From Chryseobacterium sp. (GTDB lineage Bacteria; Bacteroidota; Bacteroidia; Flavobacteriales; Weeksellaceae): a stretch of 64,000 nt of DNA. The stretch lies in the NCBI GenBank assembly GCA_031286615.1, contig JAITUA010000013.1, forward strand, positions 620,001 through 684,000, read 5' to 3'. Under the pieces are notes generated by a model. That model saw only the letters and a list, made by a program, of their open reading frames with translations. It did not search any database and had not been told where the DNA came from. The position numbers and the translations under genes are program-made. Positions 42,584 through 52,190 of the stretch are shown piece after piece (position 1 is the stretch's first letter; each line of letters opens with the position of its first letter).

Positions 42584-43348
42584 ATGGAAAAGCTAATACC
42601 AAGACAGGATGAAATATTGAAAGAGCTTGATGAAAAAGGACATGTTCTTGTTCAGGATCTGTGTGAAAAACTCAATGTTTCTTCAGTTACGATCCGAAAG
42701 GATTTGAACTATCTTGAAAGTCTGGGGCTTCTTTTCAGGAATCATGGAGGGGCAAGTAAGCAGGTAAGGTATGCTTATGAAAAAAATGTAGTAGAGAAAG
42801 AAAGTATCAATGTAGAAGCGAAACAGGCTATCGCAAGAGCAGCTCTGTCATTGATTCAGGAAAACGACTGTATTATTTTAGCATCCGGAACTACAATGCA
42901 TTATCTTGCCAGAATGCTGATGAATTTTGGTCCGCTTACAGTATTAACATCTTCTTTGAGGGTAGCAATTGAACTTTGTAATAATCCTAATATTAATATT
43001 ATACAGTTGGGCGGTGAAGTGCGGAAAAGTTCTACATCTATAGTGGGTTCTATTTCCGAAGGTATTCTTAAGCAGTTTTCATGTAATAAACTTTTTTTGG
43101 GAGTTGATGGTATTGATCCGGAATTTGGAATCAGTACTTCCAATGCTGCGGAAGCTCATCTGAACCAGATTATGATGGAGTGTGCAGATCAAACAGTGAT
43201 TCTTGCAGATTCTTCAAAACTGAATAAAAAAGGATTTGGCAAGATTGCAGCTTTGGATCAGGTGGATTATCTCATTACTGACAATTGTATTTCAGCGGAA
43301 GACAGAGTTAGACTGGAAGAAGTTGGAGTTACTGTTATGGCTCAATAA
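42584..43348 (+). CDS. glpR: DeoR/GlpR-family transcriptional regulator
   Basis: A 254-residue repressor. The N-terminal HTH (about 6-58) reads RQDEILKELDEKGHVLVQDLCEKLNVSSVTIRKDLNYLE, followed by NHGGA. The C-terminal sugar-phosphate sensing domain has ILASGTTMHYLARML, LTVLTSSLRVAIEL, IQLGGEVRKSSTSIVG and VILADSSKLNKKGFGKIAALDQVDYLITD. In GlpR proteins glycerol-3-phosphate releases the DNA. Its divergence from the glp operon and the shared operator units support that role. Confidence 0.9.
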   Translation: MEKLIPRQDEILKELDEKGHVLVQDLCEKLNVSSVTIRKDLNYLESLGLLFRNHGGASKQVRYAYEKNVVEKESINVEAKQAIARAALSLIQENDCIILASGTTMHYLARMLMNFGPLTVLTSSLRVAIELCNNPNINIIQLGGEVRKSSTSIVGSISEGILKQFSCNKLFLGVDGIDPEFGISTSNAAEAHLNQIMMECADQTVILADSSKLNKKGFGKIAALDQVDYLITDNCISAEDRVRLEEVGVTVMAQ

Positions 43349-43460
43349 GATCTTCATCCTAATTTCTTTTTTAAAATCAAAATTAATCTTTGAGAAAGTT
43401 GCTCTGAATTTTTTCAAAATCATCTAATTGATTAAAAATCAAAATATTTTACTCAAAATA

Positions 43461-43491
43461 TTTGTCAGTTATAAAATAATTCATAAATTTG
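43461..43491 (+). promoter_or_regulatory. Promoter of the rplC ribosomal operon
   Basis: TTTG (43461-43464), a 19-nt spacer and TAAATTTG (43484-43491) fit the consensus exactly, with the same geometry as the rpsL promoter. The leader to rplC is about 100 nt. Confidence 0.88.
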
Positions 43492-43514
43492 CACACTCAT
43501 TTTAGGAGCGTAGT

Positions 43515-43577
43515 ATGCCTATATCAAAAGTAGAAATTACTTCAGACTTCCGAAAAATGGTGATAAATAAAGGATAA
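43515..43577 (+). other. Possible 20-codon leader ORF before rplC
   Basis: ATG at 43515 opens a frame MPISKVEITSDFRKMVINKG that stops at 43575-43577, 20 nt before rplC. It is preceded by TTAGGAGCG, an unusually good ribosome-binding site for this phylum. It may be a leader peptide or chance. Confidence 0.25.
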
Positions 43578-43597
43578 ATTTTATTATAATATAAACA

Positions 43598-44221
43598 ATG
43601 TCAGGTATTATTGGTAAAAAAATCGGTATGACGTCTTTGTTTAACGAAGAAGGGAAAAACATTCCTTGTACAGTTATTCAAGCTGGTCCATGCTCGATTT
43701 TACAGGTCAGAACCTTAGAAAAAGACGGTTATACAGCTGTTCAATTAGGTTTCGATGACAAGAGTGAGAAGAACGTTGGTAAAGCGTTAGCTGGTCATTT
43801 TAAAAAGGCTGGTTCTGCTCCTAAAGCTAAATTAGTAGAATTCCACGATGGATTTACTGAAGCAAAAGTAGGAGAGGTAGTAAGTGTTGATCTATTCATC
43901 GAAGGTGAATATGTAGATGTAACAGGAACTTCAAAAGGTAAAGGCTTCCAGGGTGTTGTTAAAAGACACGGATTTGGAGGTGTAATGCAGGCAACTCATG
44001 GTCAGCACAACAGACTTAGAGCTCCAGGTTCTATCGGTGCTGGTTCAGACCCTTCAAGAGTATTCAAAGGGATGAGAATGGCTGGAAGAATGGGAGGTGA
44101 GCAGGTGACTGTTCAAAACCTTCAAGTGTTAAAAGTTGATCAAGAACAAAATCTTTTAGTAGTAAAAGGTGCTGTTCCGGGAGCTAAAAATTCTTATGTA
44201 ATTATCAGAAAATGGAACTAG
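43598..44221 (+). CDS. rplC: 50S ribosomal protein L3
   Basis: A 207-residue large-subunit assembly protein. [27 protein letters not shown] and [12 protein letters not shown] are diagnostic. It opens the second part of the split supercluster and overlaps rplD by 10 nt. Confidence 0.98.
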   Translation: MSGIIGKKIGMTSLFNEEGKNIPCTVIQAGPCSILQVRTLEKDGYTAVQLGFDDKSEKNVGKALAGHFKKAGSAPKAKLVEFHDGFTEAKVGEVVSVDLFIEGEYVDVTGTSKGKGFQGVVKRHGFGGVMQATHGQHNRLRAPGSIGAGSDPSRVFKGMRMAGRMGGEQVTVQNLQVLKVDQEQNLLVVKGAVPGAKNSYVIIRKWN

Positions 44222-44841
44222 TAGTATTAAATACATCAGGAAAAGAGACCGGAAGAAAAGTAACTCTAGACGAAACAGTATTCGGAATTGAGCCAAATCA
44301 GCACGCGGTTTACTTAGAAGTTAAACAGTATCTTGCTGCACAAAGACAAGGTACTCATAAAGCGAAAGAAAGAAGCGAAATTACTGCTTCTACTAAGAAG
44401 CTTAAGAAGCAAAAAGGATCTGGATCTGCTAGATACGGGGATATCAAATCTCCAACTTTCAGAGGTGGAGGTAGAGTATTCGGACCAAAACCAAGAGACT
44501 ACAGATTCAAATTGAACAAAGCTCTTAAGAGATTAGCTAAAAAATCTGTTTTATCTCAGAAAATGAGAGATAACAGCATTAAAGTTTTAGAAGATGTGAG
44601 CTTTGCTGCTCCTAAGACTAAAGATTTCATCAATGTATTAAATGCATTGGAACTTAACGGTAAAAAATCTTTATTCGTTCTTCCTGAAGCTAACAAGAAT
44701 GTGTATTTATCTTCAAGAAACTTGCCTAAAACTAAAGTAATGAACTTCAACGAGATCAGTTCTTACGATTTAGTAAATGCAGGTGAGATTATTTTCTTCG
44801 AAGGTGCAGTTGAAAAATTCCAGGAAAATTTAAAGAAATAA
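44212..44841 (+). CDS. rplD: 50S ribosomal protein L4
   Basis: A 209-residue protein lining the exit tunnel. The tunnel loop reads [27 protein letters not shown]. The start lies inside the last codons of rplC, so translation is likely coupled. Confidence 0.98.
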   Translation: MELVVLNTSGKETGRKVTLDETVFGIEPNQHAVYLEVKQYLAAQRQGTHKAKERSEITASTKKLKKQKGSGSARYGDIKSPTFRGGGRVFGPKPRDYRFKLNKALKRLAKKSVLSQKMRDNSIKVLEDVSFAAPKTKDFINVLNALELNGKKSLFVLPEANKNVYLSSRNLPKTKVMNFNEISSYDLVNAGEIIFFEGAVEKFQENLKK

Positions 44842-44844
44842 GTC

Positions 44845-45135
44845 ATGTCTATTATTATTAAACCAGTTATCTCAGAAAAGGCTAATTATCTTACAGATTT
44901 AAGAGGTTCTTATTCTTTCTTAGTTGATCCTAAGGCGAATAAAATCCAGATTAAAAAAGCTGTTGAAGCAGCTTACGGTGTAAAAGTAGCAGACGTTAAC
45001 ACAATGATTTATGCTCCGAAGGTTTCTTCAAAGTACACTAAAAAAGGTCTTCAAGTAGGAAAGACAAACAAATTGAAAAAAGCGGTAATCAAACTTGCTG
45101 AAGGTGAGGTTATCGATATTTTTGCTGTAAATTAA
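44845..45135 (+). CDS. rplW: 50S ribosomal protein L23
   Basis: A 96-residue protein at the tunnel exit, the docking site of trigger factor and SRP. IIKPVISEKA and the basic loop before GEVIDIFAV are typical. It starts 3 nt after rplD. Confidence 0.97.
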   Translation: MSIIIKPVISEKANYLTDLRGSYSFLVDPKANKIQIKKAVEAAYGVKVADVNTMIYAPKVSSKYTKKGLQVGKTNKLKKAVIKLAEGEVIDIFAVN

Positions 45136-45157
45136 TTATTAATTATAAATAATAGTA

Positions 45158-45979
45158 ATGTCTGTTAGAAAATTAAAACCTATCACCCCGGGACAGAGAT
45201 TCAGAATTGTAAACAATTTTGAGGAAATTACTACCAACAAACCAGAGAAGTCTCTAACAGTTGGTATTAAAAAGTCAGGTGGACGTAACCAAACAGGTAA
45301 AATGACCATGCGTTACACCGGAGGTGGACACAAAAAGAAATACAGAATTATTGACTTCAAAAGAAACAAAGCAAACGTTGAAGCAACTGTAAAATCTGTA
45401 GAATACGATCCAAACAGAACTGCATTTATCGCTTTATTAGAGTACGCAGACGGAGAGAAGAGATATATCATCGCTCCAAACGGTATCAAAGTTGATCAGA
45501 AAGTAATTTCTGGAGAAAGCGTAGAGCCAAATGTAGGAAACGCAATGAAGTTGAAAAACATTCCTTTAGGTACTGTTATTTCTTGTGTTGAAATGAAGCC
45601 TGGTCAAGGTGCAATTTTAGCAAGAAGTGCTGGTTCTTCAGCTCAATTGACTTCAAGAGACGGAAAATATGCAATCATCAAATTGCCTTCAGGAGAATCA
45701 AGAATGATTCTTACTGAATGTTATGCAATGATTGGATCTGTTTCTAACTCTGACCACCAGTTAACTGTATCAGGTAAGGCTGGTAGAAGCAGATGGTTAG
45801 GTAGAAGACCAAGAACTAGAGCAGTTGTAATGAACCCGGTTGATCACCCAATGGGAGGTGGTGAAGGACGTTCTTCTGGAGGTCACCCAAGATCTAGAAA
45901 CGGTAAACCAGCTAAAGGTTACAAAACTAGAAAGAAAAACAAAGTGTCTAACCGTTACATCGTATCTAAAAGAAAATAA
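45158..45979 (+). CDS. rplB: 50S ribosomal protein L2
   Basis: A 273-residue protein near the peptidyl-transferase centre. In the conserved loop [13 protein letters not shown] the first His is kept, while the second His of E. coli is Met, as I recall being usual in this phylum. Confidence 0.98.
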   Translation: MSVRKLKPITPGQRFRIVNNFEEITTNKPEKSLTVGIKKSGGRNQTGKMTMRYTGGGHKKKYRIIDFKRNKANVEATVKSVEYDPNRTAFIALLEYADGEKRYIIAPNGIKVDQKVISGESVEPNVGNAMKLKNIPLGTVISCVEMKPGQGAILARSAGSSAQLTSRDGKYAIIKLPSGESRMILTECYAMIGSVSNSDHQLTVSGKAGRSRWLGRRPRTRAVVMNPVDHPMGGGEGRSSGGHPRSRNGKPAKGYKTRKKNKVSNRYIVSKRK

Positions 45980-45981
45980 TT

Positions 45982-46260
45982 ATGGCAAGATCACTTAAAA
46001 AAGGACCGTTCATTCATCATACTTTAGATAAGAAGGTTCAGGCAAATATAGAAGCTAACAAGAAAACTGTTATCAAAACTTGGTCTAGAGCATCAATGAT
46101 CTCTCCAGACTTCGTAGGACAAACTATTGCAGTACACAACGGGAAATCTTTTATCCCAGTTTATGTTACAGAAAACATGGTTGGTCACAAGCTAGGCGAA
46201 TTTTCTCCAACAAGATCTTTCAGAGGTCATGGTGGTAACAAAAACAAAGGAAGCAGATAA
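45982..46260 (+). CDS. rpsS: 30S ribosomal protein S19
   Basis: A 92-residue head protein. [34 protein letters not shown] and PTRSFRGH are diagnostic. Confidence 0.98.
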   Translation: MARSLKKGPFIHHTLDKKVQANIEANKKTVIKTWSRASMISPDFVGQTIAVHNGKSFIPVYVTENMVGHKLGEFSPTRSFRGHGGNKNKGSR

Positions 46261-46262
46261 TC

Positions 46263-46661
46263 ATGGGATCAAGAAAAAGAGAAAGTGCATTAGCACGTAA
46301 ATTGACAAACCAAGACGTAGTAAAAGCAATACACAATGATTGCCCGTCTTCTCCAAGAAAAATGAGATTAGTAGCTGATATCATTAGAGGTGAGCAGGTA
46401 GACAAAGCTTTATACATTCTAAAATATTCTAAAAAAGACGCATCTAACAAGTTAGAAAAAGTATTGCTTTCTGCAATGGCTAACTGGCAAACTAAAAACG
46501 AAGGTGCGGATATTGAAGAAGCAAATCTTATCGTTAAAGAAATTTTTGTAGACAGTGCAAGACAATTGAAGAGACTAAGACCAGCTCCACAAGGTAGAGG
46601 GTACAGAATCAGAAAAAGATCAAACCACATTACATTAATCTTAGGTAAAAAAGAAAATTAA
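46263..46661 (+). CDS. rplV: 50S ribosomal protein L22
   Basis: A 132-residue protein whose hairpin reaches the exit tunnel. [14 protein letters not shown] and [21 protein letters not shown] identify it. Confidence 0.97.
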   Translation: MGSRKRESALARKLTNQDVVKAIHNDCPSSPRKMRLVADIIRGEQVDKALYILKYSKKDASNKLEKVLLSAMANWQTKNEGADIEEANLIVKEIFVDSARQLKRLRPAPQGRGYRIRKRSNHITLILGKKEN

Positions 46662-46668
46662 TCAAGGT

Positions 46669-47418
46669 ATGGGACAGAAGACAAATCCAATTGGTAATAG
46701 ATTAGGTATCATCAGAGGATGGGATTCTAACTGGTTTGGTGGAAACGATTATGGAGACAGAATCGCTGAAGACTACAAAATCAGAAGATACCTTGAGGCT
46801 AGATTATCTAAAGGTGGTATTTCAAAAATTTATATCGAAAGAACACTTAAATTAGTAACAGTTACAATCACTACTGCTAGACCGGGACTTATCATCGGTA
46901 AAGGAGGTCAGGAAGTTGATAAATTGAAAGAAGAATTGAAGAAACTTACAGGTAAGGATATTCAAATCAACATCTTCGAAATCAAAAGACCTGAATTAGA
47001 TGCTGTACTAGTTGCTGATAGTATTTCTAAGCAAATTGAAAACAGAATTTCTTACAGAAGAGCTGTTAAAATGGCAATGGCAAGTACTATGAGAATGGGT
47101 GCTGAAGGTATCAAAGTTCAAATCTCTGGTAGATTGAACGGAGCTGAAATGGCAAGATCAGAATCTTTCAAAGAAGGAAGAATTCCATTGTCTACTTTCA
47201 GAGCTGATATTGATTACCACTGGGCAGAAGCTCACACTACTTACGGTAGACTAGGTGTAAAAGTTTGGATCATGAAAGGTGAAGTTTACGGTAAAAGAGA
47301 ACTTTCTCCACTAGTGGGACAACAGAAAAAAGGAGGTCAGTCAGACAGAGGAAACAGAGGAGGAGACAGAGACAACAGAAGACCTAGAAAAAACAACAAC
47401 AATAACAATAATAATTAA
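46669..47418 (+). CDS. rpsC: 30S ribosomal protein S3
   Basis: A 249-residue protein at the mRNA entry. The KH domain has [14 protein letters not shown], and the C-terminal domain ends near [16 protein letters not shown] Gly/Arg/Asp-rich tail ends in eight Asn, written mainly with AAC/AAT repeats; such tails vary between species. A 98-bp repeat-filled gap follows. Confidence 0.98.
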   Translation: MGQKTNPIGNRLGIIRGWDSNWFGGNDYGDRIAEDYKIRRYLEARLSKGGISKIYIERTLKLVTVTITTARPGLIIGKGGQEVDKLKEELKKLTGKDIQINIFEIKRPELDAVLVADSISKQIENRISYRRAVKMAMASTMRMGAEGIKVQISGRLNGAEMARSESFKEGRIPLSTFRADIDYHWAEAHTTYGRLGVKVWIMKGEVYGKRELSPLVGQQKKGGQSDRGNRGGDRDNRRPRKNNNNNNNN

Positions 47419-47420
47419 AA

Positions 47421-47506
47421 TTTTAGATTAGAAATTTTGAATTTTAAATTACCGTTACTTTTTTAAAATTAAAAAAAATCTAAAATCTAAAATCTAAAAT
47501 CTAAAA
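47421..47506. repeat. Tandem 7-bp repeat with inverted partner between rpsC and rplP
   Basis: TCTAAAA occurs four times in a row at 47479-47506. TTTTAGATT at 47421-47429 is the inverse complement of AATCTAAAA and can pair with any copy. Confidence 0.75.
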
Positions 47507-47516
47507 TTTAGAAATT

Positions 47517-47942
47517 ATGTTACAACCAAAAAGAACCAAATTCCGTAGAGTTCACAAGATGAAGATGAAGGGGAATGCCCAAAGAGGTAGTCAACTTGCT
47601 TACGGAACTTTTGGGATCAAAGCAACGGAAGGAGCTTGGATCACTGCAAGACAGATTGAAGCAGCTCGTATCGCCGCGACAAGATATATGAAGAGAGAAG
47701 GTCAACTATGGATCAAAATCTTCCCAGATAAGCCAATTACTAAGAAACCAGCGGAAGTACGTATGGGTAAAGGTAAGGGTGCTGTTGAATATTGGGTAGC
47801 TGTAGTAAAACCAGGTAAAATTATGTTTGAAGTTGGAGGGGTACCTTACGATATCGCTAAGGAAGCTTTAAGACTTGCTGCACAAAAATTACCAGTAGTT
47901 ACTAAATTCATCGTTGCTAACGATTTTGTTAAACCTCTATAA
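47517..47942 (+). CDS. rplP: 50S ribosomal protein L16
   Basis: A 141-residue protein near the A-site t[37 protein letters not shown] and [19 protein letters not shown] are typical. Confidence 0.98.
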   Translation: MLQPKRTKFRRVHKMKMKGNAQRGSQLAYGTFGIKATEGAWITARQIEAARIAATRYMKREGQLWIKIFPDKPITKKPAEVRMGKGKGAVEYWVAVVKPGKIMFEVGGVPYDIAKEALRLAAQKLPVVTKFIVANDFVKPL

Positions 47943-47954
47943 TCTTTGAATACA

Positions 47955-48140
47955 ATGAAAAATGCTGATATTAAAAATTTAAGCGCGGGTGATATTCAAG
48001 CTCAATTAACTGAAGCAAAAGCTCAATATTCTAAATTGAAATTAGCTCATGCAATCAGCCCAATTGAAAACCCGATTCAAATCAGAGATTTGAGAAAAAC
48101 AATCGCAAGACTAAACACTGAGTTAACTAACAAACAATAA
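47955..48140 (+). CDS. rpmC: 50S ribosomal protein L29
   Basis: The ATG at 47955 gives the normal 61 residues (MKNADIKNLSAG); a TTG three codons upstream is less likely. The two-helix protein ends RDLRKTIARLNTELTNKQ. Confidence 0.93.
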   Translation: MKNADIKNLSAGDIQAQLTEAKAQYSKLKLAHAISPIENPIQIRDLRKTIARLNTELTNKQ

Positions 48141-48152
48141 TTTCATTTTACA

Positions 48153-48407
48153 ATGGATAGAAATTTAAGAAAAGAAAGAATCGGAGTGGTTTCCAGCAAT
48201 AAAATGGAAAAAACTATTGTTGTTAGTGAAACTACAAGAGTAAAGCACCCGATGTACGGTAAATTCGTTTTGAAAACGAAAAAATATACTGCACACGACG
48301 AGAACAACGAATGCACAGAAGGTGATACAGTTTTGATCCAAGAAACTAGACCTTTGAGCAAGAGCAAGAGATGGAGATTAGTAAGAATCATTGAAAAAGC
48401 TAAGTAA
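48153..48407 (+). CDS. rpsQ: 30S ribosomal protein S17
   Basis: An 84-residue OB-fold protein. [26 protein letters not shown] and [19 protein letters not shown] identify it. Confidence 0.97.
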   Translation: MDRNLRKERIGVVSSNKMEKTIVVSETTRVKHPMYGKFVLKTKKYTAHDENNECTEGDTVLIQETRPLSKSKRWRLVRIIEKAK

Positions 48408-48409
48408 TA

Positions 48410-48778
48410 ATGTTACAAACAGAATCAAGATTAAAAGTTGCTGATAACACAGGTGCTAAAGAAGTACTAGTTATTAGAGTTCTGGGAGGAACCAGAAGAA
48501 GATATGCTTCAGTTGGTGATAAAATCGTTGTTACTATCAAGGATTCTACACCATCAGGAAACGCTAAAAAAGGTCAGGTATCTAAAGCTGTAGTAGTAAG
48601 AACTAAAAAAGCAGTAAGAAGAAAAGATGGTTCATACATCAAATTCGACGACAATGCTTGTGTATTACTAAACGCAGCGGGAGAAATGAGAGGAACACGT
48701 GTTTTCGGACCTGTTGCTCGTGAGTTGAGAGACAAAGAATATATGAAAATCATTTCATTAGCTCCTGAAGTACTTTAA
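48410..48778 (+). CDS. rplN: 50S ribosomal protein L14
   Basis: A 122-residue protein of the intersubunit face. [20 protein letters not shown] and [13 protein letters not shown] are diagnostic. Confidence 0.98.
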   Translation: MLQTESRLKVADNTGAKEVLVIRVLGGTRRRYASVGDKIVVTIKDSTPSGNAKKGQVSKAVVVRTKKAVRRKDGSYIKFDDNACVLLNAAGEMRGTRVFGPVARELRDKEYMKIISLAPEVL

Positions 48779-48799
48779 TTTTTAAAATTTTTAAAAGAA

Positions 48800-49126
48800 A
48801 TGTCAAAGTTAAAAATAAAAAGAGGAGATAACGTAATCATTACTACCGGTAAGAAAGATATCAAAGGTAAGACTGGTGAAGTTATTGAAGTGATCAAGAA
48901 AGAAGGAAAAGACCCTAGAGTAATCGTTGCAGGACTTAACATCGTTAAAAAACACGTTAAGCCTTCAGCTTCAAATCCGCAAGGAGGAATTACTGAAAAG
49001 GAAGCTTCTATTCATATCTCAAACGTAGCTTTAGTTGGTAAAGACGGAAAAGCTATCAAAATCGGTTACAAAATCGAAGGAGATAAGAAAGTGAGAGTTA
49101 ACAAAAAAACGGGTGAAACTTTATAA
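48800..49126 (+). CDS. rplX: 50S ribosomal protein L24
   Basis: A 108-residue assembly initiator with a KOW motif (KIKRGDNVIITTGKKDIKGKTGEV) and the loop VKKHVKPSASNPQGGITEKEASIH. Confidence 0.97.
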   Translation: MSKLKIKRGDNVIITTGKKDIKGKTGEVIEVIKKEGKDPRVIVAGLNIVKKHVKPSASNPQGGITEKEASIHISNVALVGKDGKAIKIGYKIEGDKKVRVNKKTGETL

Positions 49127-49137
49127 TTTGAATTAAC

Positions 49138-49689
49138 ATGGAATTTATAGCAAGACCCAAAAAAATATACAAAGAGCAAATTGTTCCTGCAATGATGGAA
49201 GAATTTGGGTACAAGTCAATCATGCAAGTACCTAGATTAGAGAAAATTGTTGTATCACAAGGTTTAGGAGACGCTACTGCAGATAAGAAAATTATCGATT
49301 ATGCTGTAGAAGAACTTACAAACATTACAGGTCAGAAAGCAGTAGGTACAATCTCTAAGAAAGATGAAGCTGCATTCAAACTAAGAAAAGGAATGCCTGT
49401 AGGAGCAAAAGTAACATTGAGAGCTCAGAGAATGTATGAGTTCTTAGACAGACTTACTGCTTCAGCTTTACCACGTATCAGAGATTTCTCTGGAATCAAA
49501 GCTGATGGTTTCGATGGTAGAGGTAACTACAACTTAGGTATTACTGAGCAGATTATCTTCCCTGAAATCGTAATTGACAAAGTGAAAAAAATCCAAGGGA
49601 TGGACATCACTTTCGTAACTACTGCGAAAACAGATAAAGAAGCTAAAGCATTACTAACTCACTTCGGTTTACCATTTAAAAAGAACTAA
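49138..49689 (+). CDS. rplE: 50S ribosomal protein L5
   Basis: A 183-residue 5S rRNA binder. [30 protein letters not shown] and [20 protein letters not shown] identify it. Confidence 0.98.
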   Translation: MEFIARPKKIYKEQIVPAMMEEFGYKSIMQVPRLEKIVVSQGLGDATADKKIIDYAVEELTNITGQKAVGTISKKDEAAFKLRKGMPVGAKVTLRAQRMYEFLDRLTASALPRIRDFSGIKADGFDGRGNYNLGITEQIIFPEIVIDKVKKIQGMDITFVTTAKTDKEAKALLTHFGLPFKKN

Positions 49690-49692
49690 GAA

Positions 49693-49962
49693 ATGGCTAA
49701 AGAATCAATGAAAGCGCGTGAGCGCAAAAGAGAAGCACTAGTTGCTAAATACGCTGCTAAAAGACAAGCTCTTAAAGAAGCTGGTGATTACGAAGGACTT
49801 CAAAAATTGCCTAAAAATGCTTCTCCTGTAAGATTACACAACAGATGTAAACTAACAGGTAGACCAAGAGGATACATGAGAACGTTTGGTATTTCCAGAG
49901 TAACTTTCAGAGAAATGGCTAACAACGGTCTTATCCCAGGTGTAAGAAAAGCTAGTTGGTAA
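49693..49962 (+). CDS. rpsN: 30S ribosomal protein S14
   Basis: An 89-residue, zinc-free long-type S14; the only Cys is in [17 protein letters not shown] 147-nt gap with strong RNA structure follows before rpsH. Confidence 0.97.
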   Translation: MAKESMKARERKREALVAKYAAKRQALKEAGDYEGLQKLPKNASPVRLHNRCKLTGRPRGYMRTFGISRVTFREMANNGLIPGVRKASW

Positions 49963-50006
49963 TAATTACTAATTAAAAATCGGGACAATTAAGTTGTCGA
50001 GATACT

Positions 50007-50086
50007 AAAGAACAATAATATCAGACTGAAGTTTTCTGAAGTCTGATATTTTTCTCTTCAAGTCTTTTCAATACTGATTGTTCTTT
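50007..50086 (+). ncRNA. Structured RNA element or attenuator between rpsN and rpsH
   Basis: An 11-bp perfect stem (AATATCAGACT 50017-50027, AGTCTGATATT 50040-50050) ends in TTTTTC, as a terminator does. Directly outside it, AAAGAACAAT (50007-50016) and ATTGTTCTTT (50077-50086) are also perfect complements and can enclose it. A smaller hairpin GACAA/TTGTC lies at 49984-49998. No other gap in the spc genes is so long or so structured. A role in regulation is inferred. Confidence 0.65.
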
Positions 50087-50109
50087 AACCAATAATTTAT
50101 AAAAGAAAA

Positions 50110-50508
50110 ATGGTAACAGATCCAATTTCAGATTTCCTAACAAGAGTAAGGAACGCACAAAGCGCAGGCCACAAAGTGGTGGAAATTCCTGCATCGAAAA
50201 TCAAAAAGGAGATTACTAAGATCCTATTTGATCAAGGGTATATCTTAAACTTCAAGTTTGAAGATAACGCTGTTCAAGGAGTGATCAAAATCGCTTTAAA
50301 GTACGATAAGCAAACTAACAAACCTGCTATTAAGTCTATTCAAAGAGCTTCTAGACCAGGTTTGAGACAGTACAAAGGTTCTACTGAACTTCCAAGAGTA
50401 CTAAACGGTTTGGGTATTTCTATCATCTCTACTTCTAAAGGAGTAATGACTGACAAGAAAGCTAGAGAAGAGAAAGTAGGCGGTGAAGTAATCTGCTATG
50501 TTTATTAA
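50110..50508 (+). CDS. rpsH: 30S ribosomal protein S8
   Basis: A 132-residue 16S rRNA binder; in E. coli it is also the translational repressor of the spc operon. DPISDFLTRVRNA, RPGLRQYKGSTELPRVLNGLGI and VGGEVICYVY are typical. Confidence 0.98.
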   Translation: MVTDPISDFLTRVRNAQSAGHKVVEIPASKIKKEITKILFDQGYILNFKFEDNAVQGVIKIALKYDKQTNKPAIKSIQRASRPGLRQYKGSTELPRVLNGLGISIISTSKGVMTDKKAREEKVGGEVICYVY

Positions 50509-50525
50509 TTTTTAATCAGAGGAAA

Positions 50526-51071
50526 ATGTCAAGAATTGGTAAAGCAATTATAACAATTCCAGCTGGAGTTACAATCACTGAAAACAACGGTGTAGTAACT
50601 GTAAAAGGAGCAAAAGGAGAACTTTCTCAGGAGCTTACGGCAGGAATTACTATAGAACAAAAAGATGGTGAACTGAACGTAAACAGACCATCTGATTCTA
50701 AACAACACAAAGCGCTTCACGGTTTATACAGAGCGTTAATCAACAACATGATTGTTGGTGTAAGTGCAGGTTTCGAAAAGAAACTAGAACTAGTAGGGGT
50801 AGGATATAGAGCATCACACGCAGGTCAAAAACTTGAGTTAGCTTTAGGATTCTCTCACGGTATCGTATTAGAACTTCCAGGTGAAGTGAAAGTTGATACA
50901 TTGACTGAAAAAGGTAAAAACCCAATTATTACTTTAACGTCTCACGACAACCAACTTCTAGGAATGGTAGCTGCAAAGATCCGTTCTTTCAGAAAGCCTG
51001 AGCCATACAAAGGAAAAGGTGTAAGATTCGTAGGAGAAATTGTTAGACGTAAAGCTGGTAAATCTGCTTAA
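50526..51071 (+). CDS. rplF: 50S ribosomal protein L6
   Basis: A 181-residue protein at the factor-binding base. SRIGKAIITIPAGV and the final PEPYKGKGVRFVGEIVRRKAGK are diagnostic. Confidence 0.98.
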   Translation: MSRIGKAIITIPAGVTITENNGVVTVKGAKGELSQELTAGITIEQKDGELNVNRPSDSKQHKALHGLYRALINNMIVGVSAGFEKKLELVGVGYRASHAGQKLELALGFSHGIVLELPGEVKVDTLTEKGKNPIITLTSHDNQLLGMVAAKIRSFRKPEPYKGKGVRFVGEIVRRKAGKSA

Positions 51072-51086
51072 TAAATTATAAGTATT

Positions 51087-51440
51087 ATGGCATTAAGTAA
51101 ATTAGAAAAAAGAATAAGAATCAAAAGAAGAGTAAGAGGGAAAATCTCTGGATCTTCTGAATTGCCAAGATTATCTGTATACAAAAGTAATAAGGAAATT
51201 TACGCTCAGTTAATCGACGATAAAAATGGTAAAACTTTAGCATCAGCTTCTTCTAGAGAAAAAGGTGTAGACGCTAAAGGTACTAAGACTGAAGTTTCTG
51301 CTGCTGTTGGTAAAGCTATCGCTGCTAAAGCTATCGCTGCAGGAATTGAAAGTATTGTATTTGACAGAAACGGTTTCGTATATCACGGTAGAGTAAAAGC
51401 TTTAGCTGATGGTGCGAGAGAAGGTGGACTTAAATTCTAA
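51087..51440 (+). CDS. rplR: 50S ribosomal protein L18
   Basis: A 117-residue 5S rRNA binder. [32 protein letters not shown] and [24 protein letters not shown] identify it. Confidence 0.98.
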   Translation: MALSKLEKRIRIKRRVRGKISGSSELPRLSVYKSNKEIYAQLIDDKNGKTLASASSREKGVDAKGTKTEVSAAVGKAIAAKAIAAGIESIVFDRNGFVYHGRVKALADGAREGGLKF

Positions 51441-51459
51441 TCATTAAATTTCGGAAAAT

Positions 51460-51981
51460 ATGTTAGGACTAGATAATATAGAAAGAGTAAAACCGGGAGG
51501 ATTAGAATTAAAAGATCGTCTCGTAGCTGTTAACAGAGTAACAAAAGTAACAAAAGGAGGTAGAGCTTTCGGATTTTCTGCTATTGTTGTAGTAGGTAAT
51601 GAAGAAGGTATTATCGGTTTCGGTTTAGGAAAATCTAAAGAGGTTGCTTCTGCAATTGCTAAAGCAGTTGAAGACGCTAAGAAAAACCTTGTAAAAGTTC
51701 CTGTAATGAACCATACTATTCCTCACCAAACTACTGCTAGATACGGTGGTGCAGATATCTTCTTAAGACCTGCTTCTCACGGTACAGGACTTATCGCCGG
51801 TGGTGCGGTAAGAGCGGTATTGGAATCTGCTGGTATTCACGATATCCTTTCAAAATCTAAAGGATCTTCTAACCCTCACAACGTGGTGAAAGCTACTTTC
51901 AAAGCGTTATTGGATATCAGAAGACCTGAAGAGATCGCTAGAATGAGAGGAGTTTCTCTAAGTAAAGTGTTTAACGGTTAA
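51460..51981 (+). CDS. rpsE: 30S ribosomal protein S5
   Basis: A 173-residue protein important for decoding accuracy and the mRNA helicase site. [23 protein letters not shown] and [19 protein letters not shown] are typical. Confidence 0.98.
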   Translation: MLGLDNIERVKPGGLELKDRLVAVNRVTKVTKGGRAFGFSAIVVVGNEEGIIGFGLGKSKEVASAIAKAVEDAKKNLVKVPVMNHTIPHQTTARYGGADIFLRPASHGTGLIAGGAVRAVLESAGIHDILSKSKGSSNPHNVVKATFKALLDIRRPEEIARMRGVSLSKVFNG

Positions 51982-51992
51982 TAATTAAAACA

Positions 51993-52169
51993 ATGGCAAC
52001 AATTAAAGTAAAGCAAGTAAGAAGCGCTATTGGTAGAACAAAAACCCAAAAGAGAACGCTTGAAGCATTAGGATTAAAAAAACTTCACCAAGTTGTGGAA
52101 CACGAAGCTACTCCTTCTATCTTAGGAATGATAGCTGCTGTAGGTCACTTACTGGAAGTTCAAAAATAA
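51993..52169 (+). CDS. rpmD: 50S ribosomal protein L30
   Basis: A 58-residue gene read directly from the sequence between rpsE and rplO: MATIKVKQVRSAIGRTKTQK at the start, LGLKKLHQVVEHEATPSILG in the middle, ending LLEVQK. Length, content and position fit L30. Confidence 0.96.
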   Translation: MATIKVKQVRSAIGRTKTQKRTLEALGLKKLHQVVEHEATPSILGMIAAVGHLLEVQK

Positions 52170-52190
52170 TTTTATAAAAGAGAAATTAAA

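Noticed and set aside
27952-43597. The 15.6-kb block as a prophage, transposon or conjugative element
   Set aside because: No integrase, transposase, tRNA or direct-repeat ends were seen, and the genes are ordinary metabolic and envelope genes.
46220-46630. 136-codon minus-strand frame opposite rpsS/rplV
   Set aside because: Opposite highly conserved ribosomal genes, with no signal of its own.
47479-47506. Repeats between rpsC and rplP as a CRISPR array
   Set aside because: Seven-base units without spacers and no cas genes nearby; it is a simple tandem repeat.
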